From NCBI RefSeq assembly GCF_000801955.1, contig NZ_JSZO01000001.1:620001-684000 (forward strand): a DNA stretch of 64,000 nucleotides, read 5' to 3'. A program made the translations under genes and the position numbers. Positions 1 through 7,332 of the stretch are shown in pieces. This DNA is from Ralstonia sp. A12. GTDB lineage: Bacteria > Pseudomonadota > Gammaproteobacteria > Burkholderiales > Burkholderiaceae. Under the pieces are notes generated by a model. It did not search any database, had not been told where the DNA came from, and saw nothing but the letters and a program-made list of their open reading frames with translations. How positions within the stretch are numbered: the first letter of the stretch is position 1; each line of letters begins with the position of its first letter.

Positions 1-1
1 C

Positions 2-823
2 CAGTTCACGCTCACCACCCAGGTGCAGCAGCGTGGCGAGTGGATCTTGCATCCGCTCAACGAATCGTTGCGCAAGGCCTCGCCGGGCAAGCTGCGCTCC
101 ATTCCCGTGCGCTTGCTCTTCAACGATCCGACCCTCTCGCTGCGTGCGGATTACACCCTGTTCGACAGAGATAGCGGTCGCCCGGTCTGCGTCGGGAATG
201 GCGAGCGCTGCAAACGCGTGGAGGACAGCGGCATTGCGGTCCTGCCCTGCCCGTCGCCGGAAGGCTGTCAGTTCGGCGGCCCGGGCGGCTGCAAGCCGTA
301 TGGCCGATTGAATGTGATAGTAGGCGACGAAGACGAGATGGGTTCGTTCATCTTCCGTACCACCTCGTTCAACTCCATTCGTACGCTGGCAGCACGCCTG
401 CACTACTTCAGCGCGGTATCCGGCAACCTGCTGGCCTGTCTGGCGCTGGAATTGAGGCTGCGGGGTAAATCCACCGCGCAAAGCTACCGTGGCGCCATCT
501 ATTACGTCGATCTGGCGGTCCGGGTCGGCACGACGCTGGAAGCGACCATTACGGAGGCGCGAGAACTGGACGCACGCCGCAAGGCAGCCGGCTTCGATCA
601 GGCGGCGTTGGATGCGGCCGCCAGGGCGGGCTTTGCCAACGGGGAGTTCGAGGACAGCGCGGAAGAAGCGGCAGCGGTGGCCGAGGAATTCTATCCGGGG
701 CAAGTCCAGGGCGATGCAGCACTTGGCTCAGAGGCGGCGGCTAATGAGGCACCCGGACCTGTCCCCACCCTGCGCGACAAGCTCACGCGCAAGGCGGCTT
801 TGCTGGGCGGATCGGCCGCATGA
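2..823 (+). CDS. gp3-like / 'hydrolase or metal-binding' integrative-element protein, 5' end outside window
   Basis: The frame is open from base 2, so only the last 273 residues are seen; GTG codons inside it are not the start. The visible part begins QFTLTTQVQQRGEW and has a cysteine-rich patch (CVGNGERC, then PCPSPEGCQFGGPGGC) followed by KPYGRLNV and a helix-rich C-terminus. I recognise this as the protein commonly labelled 'hydrolase or metal-binding protein' in Burkholderiales and Pseudomonas integrative elements. It resembles the gp3-like recombination directionality factor family, which steers serine integrases. Metal binding by the cysteines and a directionality role are inferences. 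It opens the plus-strand operon and overlaps the next gene by 4 bp (ATGA). Confidence 0.7.
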   Translation, partial: QFTLTTQVQQRGEWILHPLNESLRKASPGKLRSIPVRLLFNDPTLSLRADYTLFDRDSGRPVCVGNGERCKRVEDSGIAVLPCPSPEGCQFGGPGGCKPYGRLNVIVGDEDEMGSFIFRTTSFNSIRTLAARLHYFSAVSGNLLACLALELRLRGKSTAQSYRGAIYYVDLAVRVGTTLEATITEARELDARRKAAGFDQAALDAAARAGFANGEFEDSAEEAAAVAEEFYPGQVQGDAALGSEAAANEAPGPVPTLRDKLTRKAALLGGSAA

Positions 824-1845
824 GCCGGGGCGCCTCTCGGGCGCTGGCGGTCGCGGCGACCGGCACCGCGCTCTGCCTGTCGTTGTTGGCCGGCTGGCAG
901 CGCGGCGGCTCGTCTGCCGAACGGCTGGTGTGGGTCGCCATCGGTGTCGTGCTGGTCGCCTGCGCCCACCTGCTGCCGGCGCTGGTGCGGGGCGCGTCGG
1001 CTGGAGTCCGTGGCGTGGCCGCCGTCCTGTGGCTTGCCTGCATGGCGGCGGCGTGCCTCGGTCACGCCACGTTCTTCGTCCTGGCCCAGCGGCATGCCGG
1101 GGAACTGCGGATGTTGGCGGCGCCTGTCCCAGAGCCGGCGGCGGCCAATCGGAGTCTCACAGCGGTCATGACGGAACGGGCTGAGGTTGTTGCGCGGCTG
1201 GCGACGATCACGACTCAGCGCTGTTCCGGCAACTGCCCGACACTGGAGGCGCGTCGCGTCACGCTGACTGCGAGACTTGCTGCGCTGGACGCCGAAGTGG
1301 AAAACGTACGGCGCAGCATGGCCGAGCGTGACCGCGCGACGGCACAACGCGACGCGCGACTCACCGATCCGGTCACGGCGCGACTCGCCGCGCTACTGGG
1401 CACAACGGTGGTGCGTGTTGAGCTCCTGACGGCGCTCACCTTCGCTGCGGTTCTGGAGGGCATTGCCTGTCTGCTCTGGACGCTGACACTGGTGTCGCGC
1501 CAGCGCTCGGAGACTCCAGTCGCGCCCAGTCATGCCCTAGCCGTCGCACCAGCAGGGCCGTTACCCGCAGCGGTCGCATGTGCGACTGACGTGACTGCAC
1601 CCCCAGTCACGGCCGTCACGCTAGGTGCCGTCGAAACGGCAGGCAGTCACGCCCCACACGACGCTCCAGTCACGCCGCACCCGCCAAGCGCGTCGCACGA
1701 CCCCGACGTGACGCAACTCGTCCAGGCCATCGCCACCGGACAACTGCGCCCGACCGTCAACGGCATCCGCCAGTTTCTTGGCTGCTCCCAGGCCCGGGCC
1801 ATCGCCCTGCGCCGCCGGCTCGCTGAACTCGCCTCAGCGGCATAA
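820..1845 (+). CDS. Four-TM membrane protein with Cys-pair coiled coil and C-terminal helix-turn-helix
   Basis: 341 aa. Hydrophobic segments lie near residues 9-26, 34-54, 62-86 and 205-227. A GWQRGG motif follows TM1, HLLP lies in TM2 and AQRHAGE follows TM3. Between TM3 and TM4 is a charged, probably coiled-coil stretch opened by a cysteine pair (RCSGNC). A Thr/Pro/Ala/Val-rich linker leads to a C-terminal helix-turn-helix at about 305-338 (TVNGIRQFLGCSQARAIALR) that recalls the FtsK gamma winged helix. No motor or enzyme domain is seen. The gene is translationally coupled to the preceding one. It is a diverged relative of the protein at 33030-34361 and holds a dense cluster of GTCACG words. 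Function unknown; membrane-anchored DNA binding is inferred. Confidence 0.75.
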   Translation: MSRGASRALAVAATGTALCLSLLAGWQRGGSSAERLVWVAIGVVLVACAHLLPALVRGASAGVRGVAAVLWLACMAAACLGHATFFVLAQRHAGELRMLAAPVPEPAAANRSLTAVMTERAEVVARLATITTQRCSGNCPTLEARRVTLTARLAALDAEVENVRRSMAERDRATAQRDARLTDPVTARLAALLGTTVVRVELLTALTFAAVLEGIACLLWTLTLVSRQRSETPVAPSHALAVAPAGPLPAAVACATDVTAPPVTAVTLGAVETAGSHAPHDAPVTPHPPSASHDPDVTQLVQAIATGQLRPTVNGIRQFLGCSQARAIALRRRLAELASAA

Positions 1846-1846
1846 C

Positions 1847-1865
1847 GCCGGGCTTGGCGCCCGGC
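1847..1865 (+). other. Intercistronic GC hairpin
   Basis: A 7-bp perfect stem, gccgggc / gcccggc, with a 5-nt loop starts two bases after the stop codon of the membrane-HTH gene. No T-tract follows, so it is better read as an mRNA processing or attenuation element than a full terminator. A similar hairpin follows the next gene. Confidence 0.6.
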
Positions 1866-1957
1866 ATTTCTGCCGTTGTGTTTCCCATCCATTTTGGTGT
1901 GCCCGGTTCCGGTTGGCCCGGAGGCTCGCGCACGCCCTTACACCTTAGGAGCCCCCA

Positions 1958-2995
1958 ATGGGTGCAACCGTCCTCGTCGACCTCAAAACGGCGGCCTTAC
2001 GCCGCCCCGATGGGTCCATCGTCTACTTTCTGTTCGAGAACACGTACGAGAAAAACCTCTACCCACACGAACCGCGCTGGTCCTGCGTCGCCATCGGGTC
2101 GTACGACCAGGTGCTCAAGCGCATCTTCCAGGGCGCCGCCGCCTGCGAGGGCGGGTCGCTGCAGGGGCGCGGGCGTGGCCTTCTGCCAGAGACGTTCATT
2201 CCGCGCTGGCAGCGTGCCTTACGAACCCCGCTCACCATGCCGGATGTCACCGTTCGTGTGGAGCCGACTCTGCCTTACTCCCGGGATGAGGAGAACGCCC
2301 GGTATCGAGACAAGCTTGCCGGGGTGCTGGCCGACCAAGGCCGCCCGGAGCTGGCGGAGACCATCCGTGCGGGAGACGCCATCACGCTGGAGCTATACGC
2401 CGACCTCGATCTCGTGCTGGCGCTGCATGGCATGGATGGGCCGGTGTCGCCCTGGCGAGCCGTACGCGCGGAGCAGGCTCGGGAGCCCGCGGCGCCGGAG
2501 TTGGCACCGCCAAGATCCCGGGAGCCGGCGATGGCGCCGCTCTATGCGGTGTGGGCACTAGATCAGGATCTACGCATCGGTAAGTTCGGCGATGCGCCCG
2601 TGGCTGTCCTGGGCTGGACGTACCGGGCGGTGGGGCATTTCCTGGGCCAGTACATCTACCCGCTGGAGTTGCGGCGGACCGGCATCTCGGCGGAGCTCAT
2701 CCGACGCTTCCGAGAGGCCTGCCTGTCCGCTGCGCTGCTGCCCGACACCGTGCGCATCACGATCCGGCTCGATGAGCCCCCCGATGTGCAACCGTGGCAG
2801 TGGAAATGCGCCAGCCGGATTGCGGCGGCGCTCGGCGGCACGCAAGAAACGGCCTTGAGCACCACCTTGGGCGAACTGCGGCGCGCAGGCGCCCTACGCG
2901 ATCTGTCGTCGCTCAGCGCCGCCCAGCTTCACTGGGACGAGGCCACCTTCCCGCCCAGCTTTCCTGCCGACACTGCACCGGCGCCAGCGGCATAA
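1958..2995 (+). CDS. Integrative-element protein of unknown function
   Basis: 345 aa, starting at ATG 1958 with a purine-rich TAGGAG ribosome site about 8 bases upstream. No transmembrane segment or signal peptide is evident. I recognise no catalytic motif. There is a mixed alpha/beta N-terminal part, a Pro/Ala/Glu-rich linker around 165-185 and a second globular part from about 190 to 330. Position between the membrane-HTH gene and the DUF4942 gene, same strand, and hairpins on both sides make it part of one operon. Families in this position of Burkholderiales elements are generally uncharacterised. Confidence 0.65.
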   Translation: MGATVLVDLKTAALRRPDGSIVYFLFENTYEKNLYPHEPRWSCVAIGSYDQVLKRIFQGAAACEGGSLQGRGRGLLPETFIPRWQRALRTPLTMPDVTVRVEPTLPYSRDEENARYRDKLAGVLADQGRPELAETIRAGDAITLELYADLDLVLALHGMDGPVSPWRAVRAEQAREPAAPELAPPRSREPAMAPLYAVWALDQDLRIGKFGDAPVAVLGWTYRAVGHFLGQYIYPLELRRTGISAELIRRFREACLSAALLPDTVRITIRLDEPPDVQPWQWKCASRIAAALGGTQETALSTTLGELRRAGALRDLSSLSAAQLHWDEATFPPSFPADTAPAPAA

Positions 2996-2997
2996 GC

Positions 2998-3016
2998 CCC
3001 GGGCTGCGTGCCCGGG
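2998..3016 (+). other. Intercistronic GC hairpin
   Basis: cccgggc / gcccggg, 7-bp perfect stem with loop tgcgt, beginning two bases after the stop codon of the preceding gene. It has the same design as the hairpin at 1847-1865, which suggests a shared role in the operon mRNA. Confidence 0.6.
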
Positions 3017-3045
3017 ATGGTCTTCCTACGACGGACAGGATTCTC

Positions 3046-3855
3046 ATGAATACCACCACAGATGTCGTCCCCAGCGTCAGCATCTCCAATCTCGCCAACC
3101 AGCGCGCCGCCGTGGTTGAACGCATCCGCGCCGCGCTCGACTTGCTTGCAGAAGCCGAACAGCTCGCACGCTCCGCCCACCTGGGCTTTCCGAGGCTGGT
3201 GCTCGACAATAGCTATGCGCGCCGGGGCGTGGTCACGGTGACCGGCGAATATGCGACGCGCGCCGAGGCGGAACAAGCGATCCTGCACACCATCGACGCC
3301 CAGGGCTGGAACTACTTGCTCAGCGAATCGGGCCTGCGCACCTTCATGGATGCCCGCGCCCGCGCGCAATGGCACCAGCAGATTGCCGATGGCAACGTGC
3401 CCGAGTTCACCGCTGCCAACATCGAAGCCACGTTCACCGAGCTGCACGGGGCCCGTGGCGACATGTTCGAGCGCGGCGTGCTGGAGTGTTTCCGGCGGCT
3501 GTCGTGGGACTACAAGAGCAACCAGCCCTTCAAGTTCGGCAAGCGGGTCATCTTGAAGTCCCTGTTCAGTTACGGATCGCTCAATCACCACGGCGCGAAT
3601 GAGCTGGACGACCTGCTGCGCGTGTTGCACGTGCTCGACGGCAAGCCCGAGCCGGATCACCGTGCCGGCGTCTACTACCTGATCAGCCACGCGCGAGGGC
3701 AACGGCAGGTCGAGGCAGAGAACGATTATCTGCACCTGCGCTGGTTCCAAAACGGCAATGGACACCTGACGTTCAAGCGGTCGGATTTGGTAGACCGCAT
3801 GAATCTGATCCTCGCCAAGCACTATCCCAACGCACTGCCTTCCCAAGTGCGGTAG
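3046..3855 (+). CDS. DUF4942 domain protein
   Basis: 269 aa from ATG 3046; the frame is open further upstream but overlaps the previous gene without a ribosome site. The segment from about residue 120, with FTELHGARGDMFERGVLECF, RRLSWDYKSN, FKFGKR and LDDLLRVLHVLDGKPEPDHR, is the conserved core of the DUF4942 family. That family is found almost only on plasmids, phages and integrative elements and has no assigned biochemical function. The N-terminal 100 residues are helical. The gene continues the left-hand plus-strand operon. Confidence 0.85.
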   Translation: MNTTTDVVPSVSISNLANQRAAVVERIRAALDLLAEAEQLARSAHLGFPRLVLDNSYARRGVVTVTGEYATRAEAEQAILHTIDAQGWNYLLSESGLRTFMDARARAQWHQQIADGNVPEFTAANIEATFTELHGARGDMFERGVLECFRRLSWDYKSNQPFKFGKRVILKSLFSYGSLNHHGANELDDLLRVLHVLDGKPEPDHRAGVYYLISHARGQRQVEAENDYLHLRWFQNGNGHLTFKRSDLVDRMNLILAKHYPNALPSQVR

Positions 3856-3866
3856 CCCCTTGGGGC
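3855..3866 (+). other. Short hairpin overlapping a stop codon
   Basis: gcccc-tt-ggggc: the first base is the last base of the DUF4942 stop codon. Third in the series of hairpins placed directly after stop codons in this operon. The 2-nt loop makes it weak. Confidence 0.35.
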
Positions 3867-3962
3867 GCGTCCTGCGTCCGGTTTCTTCCCCTTTGACCCC
3901 GACGACCCTGCATCCGGCACCGCTGGAGGCCCGCGCTCGTCCGCATTTTTTGGAGAACACCC

Positions 3963-4265
3963 ATGACGGAACCCGCTTTACCCGCATTGACACCGCCACG
4001 CTTGCCGCTCGGGCAACTGGTGGCAACCCCGGCGGCGATTGCCGCCCTGTCCGAGGCCGGCGTATCGGTCTACCTGCTGCTCAACCGCCACGCTCGTGGC
4101 GACTGGGGCGAGTTGCGCGAGGCAGACCGCTTGCAGAACGTGTTGGCGGTCAATACCGGAGAGCGCGTGGTCTCCTCCTACCGGTTACCCAATCAGCAAA
4201 AGGTCTTGATCATTACGGAGGCCGATCGTGCGGCGACGACGGTCCTGCTGCCGGAGGATTATTGA
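3963..4265 (+). CDS. Small plasmid/ICE-type conserved protein
   Basis: 100 aa, ATG 3963, with TTTTTTGGAGAACACC upstream giving a good GGAG site. The pattern LGQLVATPAAIAALSEAG, then LLNRHARGDWGEL, then EADRAATTVLLPEDY, is a recognisable small family carried by plasmids and integrative elements. It is often mislabelled 'type I restriction endonuclease subunit M', but it has none of the methyltransferase motifs. Its stop codon overlaps the ATG of the next gene by one base, so translation is probably coupled. Function unknown. Confidence 0.8.
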   Translation: MTEPALPALTPPRLPLGQLVATPAAIAALSEAGVSVYLLLNRHARGDWGELREADRLQNVLAVNTGERVVSSYRLPNQQKVLIITEADRAATTVLLPEDY

Positions 4266-4882
4266 TGAACTTGCTGATCCAGAAACTGCACCCGGCCATG
4301 CAGCCCGGACGGCAGCTCGTCGTGAAGGACTCTGGCAAGCCGCTTTTCAGCCGCCAGGGCGACTGGGATGGCGGCAGCCCATTGCACTGCGTCGCCATGG
4401 CGCTGGCACTGTTGGGCAAGCTCGCCGATCCAGTCGATATTCGGCGGCACACAGACGGTCCCGACGCCCGCTTCTGGGACCGCGCCTGGCCGCACTACCT
4501 GCACGGCCTTACGCTCTCAGAACTAGCGAGCTTCGTCTGGGAACTGAACTGCGGGGTGCGCCCCGTTACTGGCGAAGGGAATCCCTCAGCCGTGCTGCGC
4601 TTTTGCGTCCGGGAACTCGCCAAAGGCTGGCCGGTGATCGTGGCGCTGTGCACCCGGCGGCGCACCCATGCAGCGCTCGTGGTGGGCATCGAAGGACGGC
4701 AGTCCCATCGCCATTTCACGCCCCACGCCCTGCTGCTGCTCGATCCCGCCGCACCCGAGCCTGGGCTGGCCAGTTTCAACGCCCGCCTGGAGACCGCCAA
4801 GCGTCCGCTGCTGCTCACCACTGCGGCGACGCAGCGCGTGACCATAGAGGGCGCCGTGTCGATCCGGCGCAAGCCGCCGTAG
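4265..4882 (+). CDS. Putative papain-like / C39-type cysteine peptidase
   Basis: 205 aa, ATG 4265 overlapping the previous stop, with cGGAGGatt upstream. Three elements are spaced as in C39-like peptidases: Cys42 inside GSPLHCVAMALALLGKL, His135 in THAALVVGIEG and Asp160 in LLLLDPAAPEP. No transporter or signal peptide is present, so it would act in the cytoplasm, or its partner lies elsewhere. The fold assignment rests only on motif order and hydrophobic pattern. It ends the left operon and runs tail to tail with the XRE gene. It could be an inactive structural relative. Confidence 0.55.
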   Translation: MNLLIQKLHPAMQPGRQLVVKDSGKPLFSRQGDWDGGSPLHCVAMALALLGKLADPVDIRRHTDGPDARFWDRAWPHYLHGLTLSELASFVWELNCGVRPVTGEGNPSAVLRFCVRELAKGWPVIVALCTRRRTHAALVVGIEGRQSHRHFTPHALLLLDPAAPEPGLASFNARLETAKRPLLLTTAATQRVTIEGAVSIRRKPP

Positions 4883-5212
4883 TTACCGCAGGCGGCTGCG
4901 CTTGATCTCGGGCGGCGTGGCGGCGTTGACGCGCCGGTGCCCGGTGGGCTTGAGCGACACGCCATCGAGCGGTGCAAACAGTTCGGAGAGCGTCACGCCC
5001 AAGCAGTAGCAGATGTTCGCCAGCGTCTCCACCGACGGATTGGCAATACCGCGCTCGATCGAGGAAATGTAGGTCCGGTCGACGTGCGCCTCGAAGGCCA
5101 ACGTTTCCTGTGACTTGTCCGCAGCGTGGCGGCACTGCTTGATGCGTTTGCCCAGGGCCACCGAGATCGGAGCCGGTCGAGCGGAAGGGGTCTCTGAGCG
5201 CTTGGCAGTCAT
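4883..5212 (-). CDS. XRE-family transcriptional repressor
   Basis: About 109 aa; ATG at 5212 (MTAKRSETPS) is preferred, with another possible start six codons upstream at 5230. Residues 15-80 form a Cro/C1-type helix-turn-helix: LGKRIKQCRHAADKSQETLA, then VDRTYISSIERGIANPSVET, then LGVTLSELF. It is convergent with the peptidase gene, their stops being adjacent. Its promoter region holds a perfect 11-bp inverted repeat, as expected for an autoregulating repressor. It may control both itself and the divergent cargo gene at 5417. Confidence 0.85.
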   Translation of the reverse strand: MTAKRSETPSARPAPISVALGKRIKQCRHAADKSQETLAFEAHVDRTYISSIERGIANPSVETLANICYCLGVTLSELFAPLDGVSLKPTGHRRVNAATPPEIKRSRLR

Positions 5213-5252
5213 GGCGTGCAGAATGCCCACCTGACGACTGATTCACGACGCT

Positions 5253-5281
5253 GTAAACACGTCATTTTAGGACGTGTTTAC
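5253..5281. promoter_or_regulatory. Palindromic operator of the XRE repressor
   Basis: Perfect 11-bp inverted repeat gtaaacacgtc / gacgtgtttac around a 7-bp AT-rich centre, 40 bp upstream of the XRE start. A second, single copy of an 18-bp version (ttgtagagtagacacgac, 5343-5360) lies on the other side of a small GC hairpin and is inverted relative to 5271-5288, differing at two positions. Confidence 0.75.
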
Positions 5282-5416
5282 TCTACAATCCAATTCGGAC
5301 ACACCCAGTGCCCGCTTTGCGCGGGCTTCTTCATACGAAGATTTGTAGAGTAGACACGACAAAACATCCCAAGCCGCCCATGGGACGGTTTCCAAACACT
5401 CAACACCAAAACGAAC

Positions 5417-5971
5417 ATGAACATGAACAACGCTTGGTATTACGAAAAGAACGGCCAACGTCTGGGCGGACTGCCGGAGGCGGAGGTCGTTGGCCTGATT
5501 GCGCAACACGCCCTCACCGCCGAAACCTTGGTCTGGAAACAAGGCTTGGCGACCTGGACGCCGCTGGCACAGACCGAGCTTGCGGCGCATCTCGCCTCGG
5601 CCGATCTGCCGCCAACGCTGCCGGCCACCCATGTGAGCAACCTCGTCGTCTGGTTCATTGCGGCCGCGCCACTGATCGGCAGCTTCCTGCAGGGTGTTCT
5701 CGCCTACGTCGTGGCGGGTAACGAATGGATGGCGCAACGCGCGCTGGCTTCCGGCCGGTATTGGTGGGTCACCGTGTTGCTGAATGTCGGTCTGTGCATC
5801 GTGGATGAGCGCCGGCTCAAAGTGGCCGGCGTGGATACCTCCACGTTTGGGAAGCTCGTCTTCATCGTGCCGGTCTACCTGTGGAAGCGCGCGACCTCCC
5901 TGAAGCAGCGCCCGGCCTATTTCTGGACGTGGATCGGCGTGTTTGTGCTCAACCTGCTGTCAGCGCTTTGA
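5417..5971 (+). CDS. GYF_2-domain membrane protein
   Basis: 184 aa (ATG 5417, or ATG 5423). Residues 6-55, AWYYEKNGQRLGGLPEAEV and VWKQGLATWTPLAQ, form a GYF_2 (DUF4339) domain, typical of bacterial membrane proteins with a soluble protein-binding head. Four hydrophobic segments follow at roughly 73-95, 98-112, 118-130 and 165-182. It lies divergently from the XRE gene across the shared operator region and begins a run of small cargo genes. Its role is unknown. Confidence 0.75.
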   Translation: MNMNNAWYYEKNGQRLGGLPEAEVVGLIAQHALTAETLVWKQGLATWTPLAQTELAAHLASADLPPTLPATHVSNLVVWFIAAAPLIGSFLQGVLAYVVAGNEWMAQRALASGRYWWVTVLLNVGLCIVDERRLKVAGVDTSTFGKLVFIVPVYLWKRATSLKQRPAYFWTWIGVFVLNLLSAL

Positions 5972-6049
5972 TTACTTACAGCGAGTTTGCGCTATCCGCA
6001 GTCTGTCATTCCCTTACCCACCTTCTCACCCACTACCCCCAACTCGACC

Positions 6050-6406
6050 ATGAAATCGATGCTCCGTATCGCCGCAGCGGCCTGCGCCGTTGCCGTTGTC
6101 TCGCTTGCCCACGCTAGCAGCCATGTGGGCCAATGCGTGTTCCCGAAAACGAAGACCGGACCGGGAGGCAGGCTCGTCCTGGCGCATCCGATCCAGGTTT
6201 ACGAAACACCCAGCGCTGCGGCGGCCAAACGCCCGCTCACGCTCTTGTCGGCCTTCACCATCACGGCTGACGCACCTGGTGGCTATGTCCGCTTGGCAAC
6301 GGTGCCGAACTACGACCTCCCGAACCCGCAGAGCGCTGCAGGCAAGCTGGTCGGCTGGGCAAAACTCAGCGCGTTCGACTTCCAGGACCTGCGTAACTGC
6401 AACTGA
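6050..6406 (+). CDS. Small secreted protein
   Basis: 118 aa. ATG 6050 gives a clean signal peptide (MKSMLRIAAAACAVAVVSLA-HA) with likely cleavage after HAS. The mature part of about 96 residues has a Cys near each end (GQCVFPKTKT and DLRNCN), suggesting a disulfide, and an SH3-like beta pattern (VYETPSAAAAKRP, GYVRLATVPNY). Function unknown. A strong terminator follows 28 bp after the stop. Confidence 0.65.
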   Translation: MKSMLRIAAAACAVAVVSLAHASSHVGQCVFPKTKTGPGGRLVLAHPIQVYETPSAAAAKRPLTLLSAFTITADAPGGYVRLATVPNYDLPNPQSAAGKLVGWAKLSAFDFQDLRNCN

Positions 6407-6434
6407 CCGCGCCGGCAACAACCAACGTCATAGT

Positions 6435-6488
6435 GAGAGCCACGCCGGTCGGCGTGGCTCTCGTCCTGTCTCAGGTCTTCTTTTTTCT
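6435..6488 (+). terminator. Rho-independent terminator
   Basis: Perfect 12-bp stem gagagccacgcc / ggcgtggctctc with loop ggtc, followed about 14 bp later by a T-rich run. Confidence 0.75.
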
Positions 6489-6498
6489 TTGCTGCCCT

Positions 6499-6843
6499 AT
6501 GTCGATCGACATTCAGAAATTCACCACCGATGAACTCGACTCGGAAAAGCTCGACACCCTGATCTCGCAGCACCAGTCGTTCCAGGTCGTTGGCGTGGGC
6601 GACATCAGCGTGACCGCTTCCAGAATCGAGGGTTGGATCGAGAAAGCCGGTTTGCGCTGCCGCGTCTACACAGAGTATCGGGCAGCGGCCATGGCGGGCT
6701 CACTTTTCTCCGGTATCGCCAGCGTTGTCGGCGTCGCCTCTGCGGTGGGCATTGCCGCGCATCGCCTAGCGACCATGAACCCCGATTATGAGATCGGGAA
6801 AAACAAGCTGGCCGGCACCATCACTGTCAGATACGCCAAATAG
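6499..6843 (+). CDS. Small protein with a glycine-rich hydrophobic segment
   Basis: 114 aa from ATG 6499 (MSIDIQKFTTDEL); the in-frame start upstream would run through the terminator. Residues 70-95 (AAAMAGSLFSGIASVVGVAS and on) are a Gly/Ala/Val hydrophobic stretch that could insert in a membrane. The N-terminal 60 residues look like a small alpha/beta domain. No family recognised. It sits in the small-protein cargo cluster. Confidence 0.55.
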   Translation: MSIDIQKFTTDELDSEKLDTLISQHQSFQVVGVGDISVTASRIEGWIEKAGLRCRVYTEYRAAAMAGSLFSGIASVVGVASAVGIAAHRLATMNPDYEIGKNKLAGTITVRYAK

Positions 6844-6892
6844 TTCTAACCGGACGATGACGCGGCGCTCCCATGCCGCTTTGCCAAAAACC

Positions 6893-7135
6893 ATGAACAG
6901 CTCTCAATCGCAAGGTCTCGTGGTCGCGGCTTGCCTGATCGGCTGCACAATCTTCTCGGTCGTCCTTTGCATCAAGGTGTTGCCCAGCCCGGCAGAAAGC
7001 CTATCAGCGCCCGAGCAAGCCAATATCAGGCGGCGAAACGGCCTCGTGTTGGCCTGGGTGGCGCTGGCTTGCACAAGCATCGTTGTGGGTCATCTCATCG
7101 TTCACTACGTTCTAGGACCGACCATCAAGTGCTAG
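6893..7135 (+). CDS. Small two-TM membrane protein
   Basis: 80 aa from ATG 6893. Hydrophobic helices lie at about 9-29 and 52-74, separated by a short charged loop (NIRRRNG). No family recognised. Its stop codon overlaps the far 3' end of the minus-strand tail-fibre-like reading frame, so the two units meet tail to tail. Confidence 0.5.
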   Translation: MNSSQSQGLVVAACLIGCTIFSVVLCIKVLPSPAESLSAPEQANIRRRNGLVLAWVALACTSIVVGHLIVHYVLGPTIKC

Positions 7136-7332
7136 CCGATCTTGACGAGCGACATAAAGCCTTGCAAGGCGAGTGGCGTTTGATTCTGGGAGCCGAGGAC
7201 CTTCGCAAAACCCATCCACAGCGGGGTGTTGCCATTCCAACTTGCCTGCACGCAGCCAACCCGTAGCATGCCGAGCACACCTGACGTCGATGCGGTGGTG
7301 ATCGGCGCGTCGGGATACTGCTGAACGGCGTA
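7132..7332 (-). pseudogene. In-frame continuation of the tail-fibre-like gene after the amber stop
   Basis: 66 sense codons in the same frame as the upstream gene follow the TAG at 7335-7333, ending at another TAG (7134-7132). The translation (YAVQQYPDAPITTASTSGVL, later TPLALQGFMSLVKIG) is protein-like and would supply the final beta strands expected of a C1q-like domain. One base change, for instance CAG to TAG, explains the interruption. Confidence 0.6.

Noticed and set aside
3963-4265. Calling the 100-aa protein a type I restriction methylase subunit
   Set aside because: That label circulates for this family, but no SAM or NPPF motif is present.
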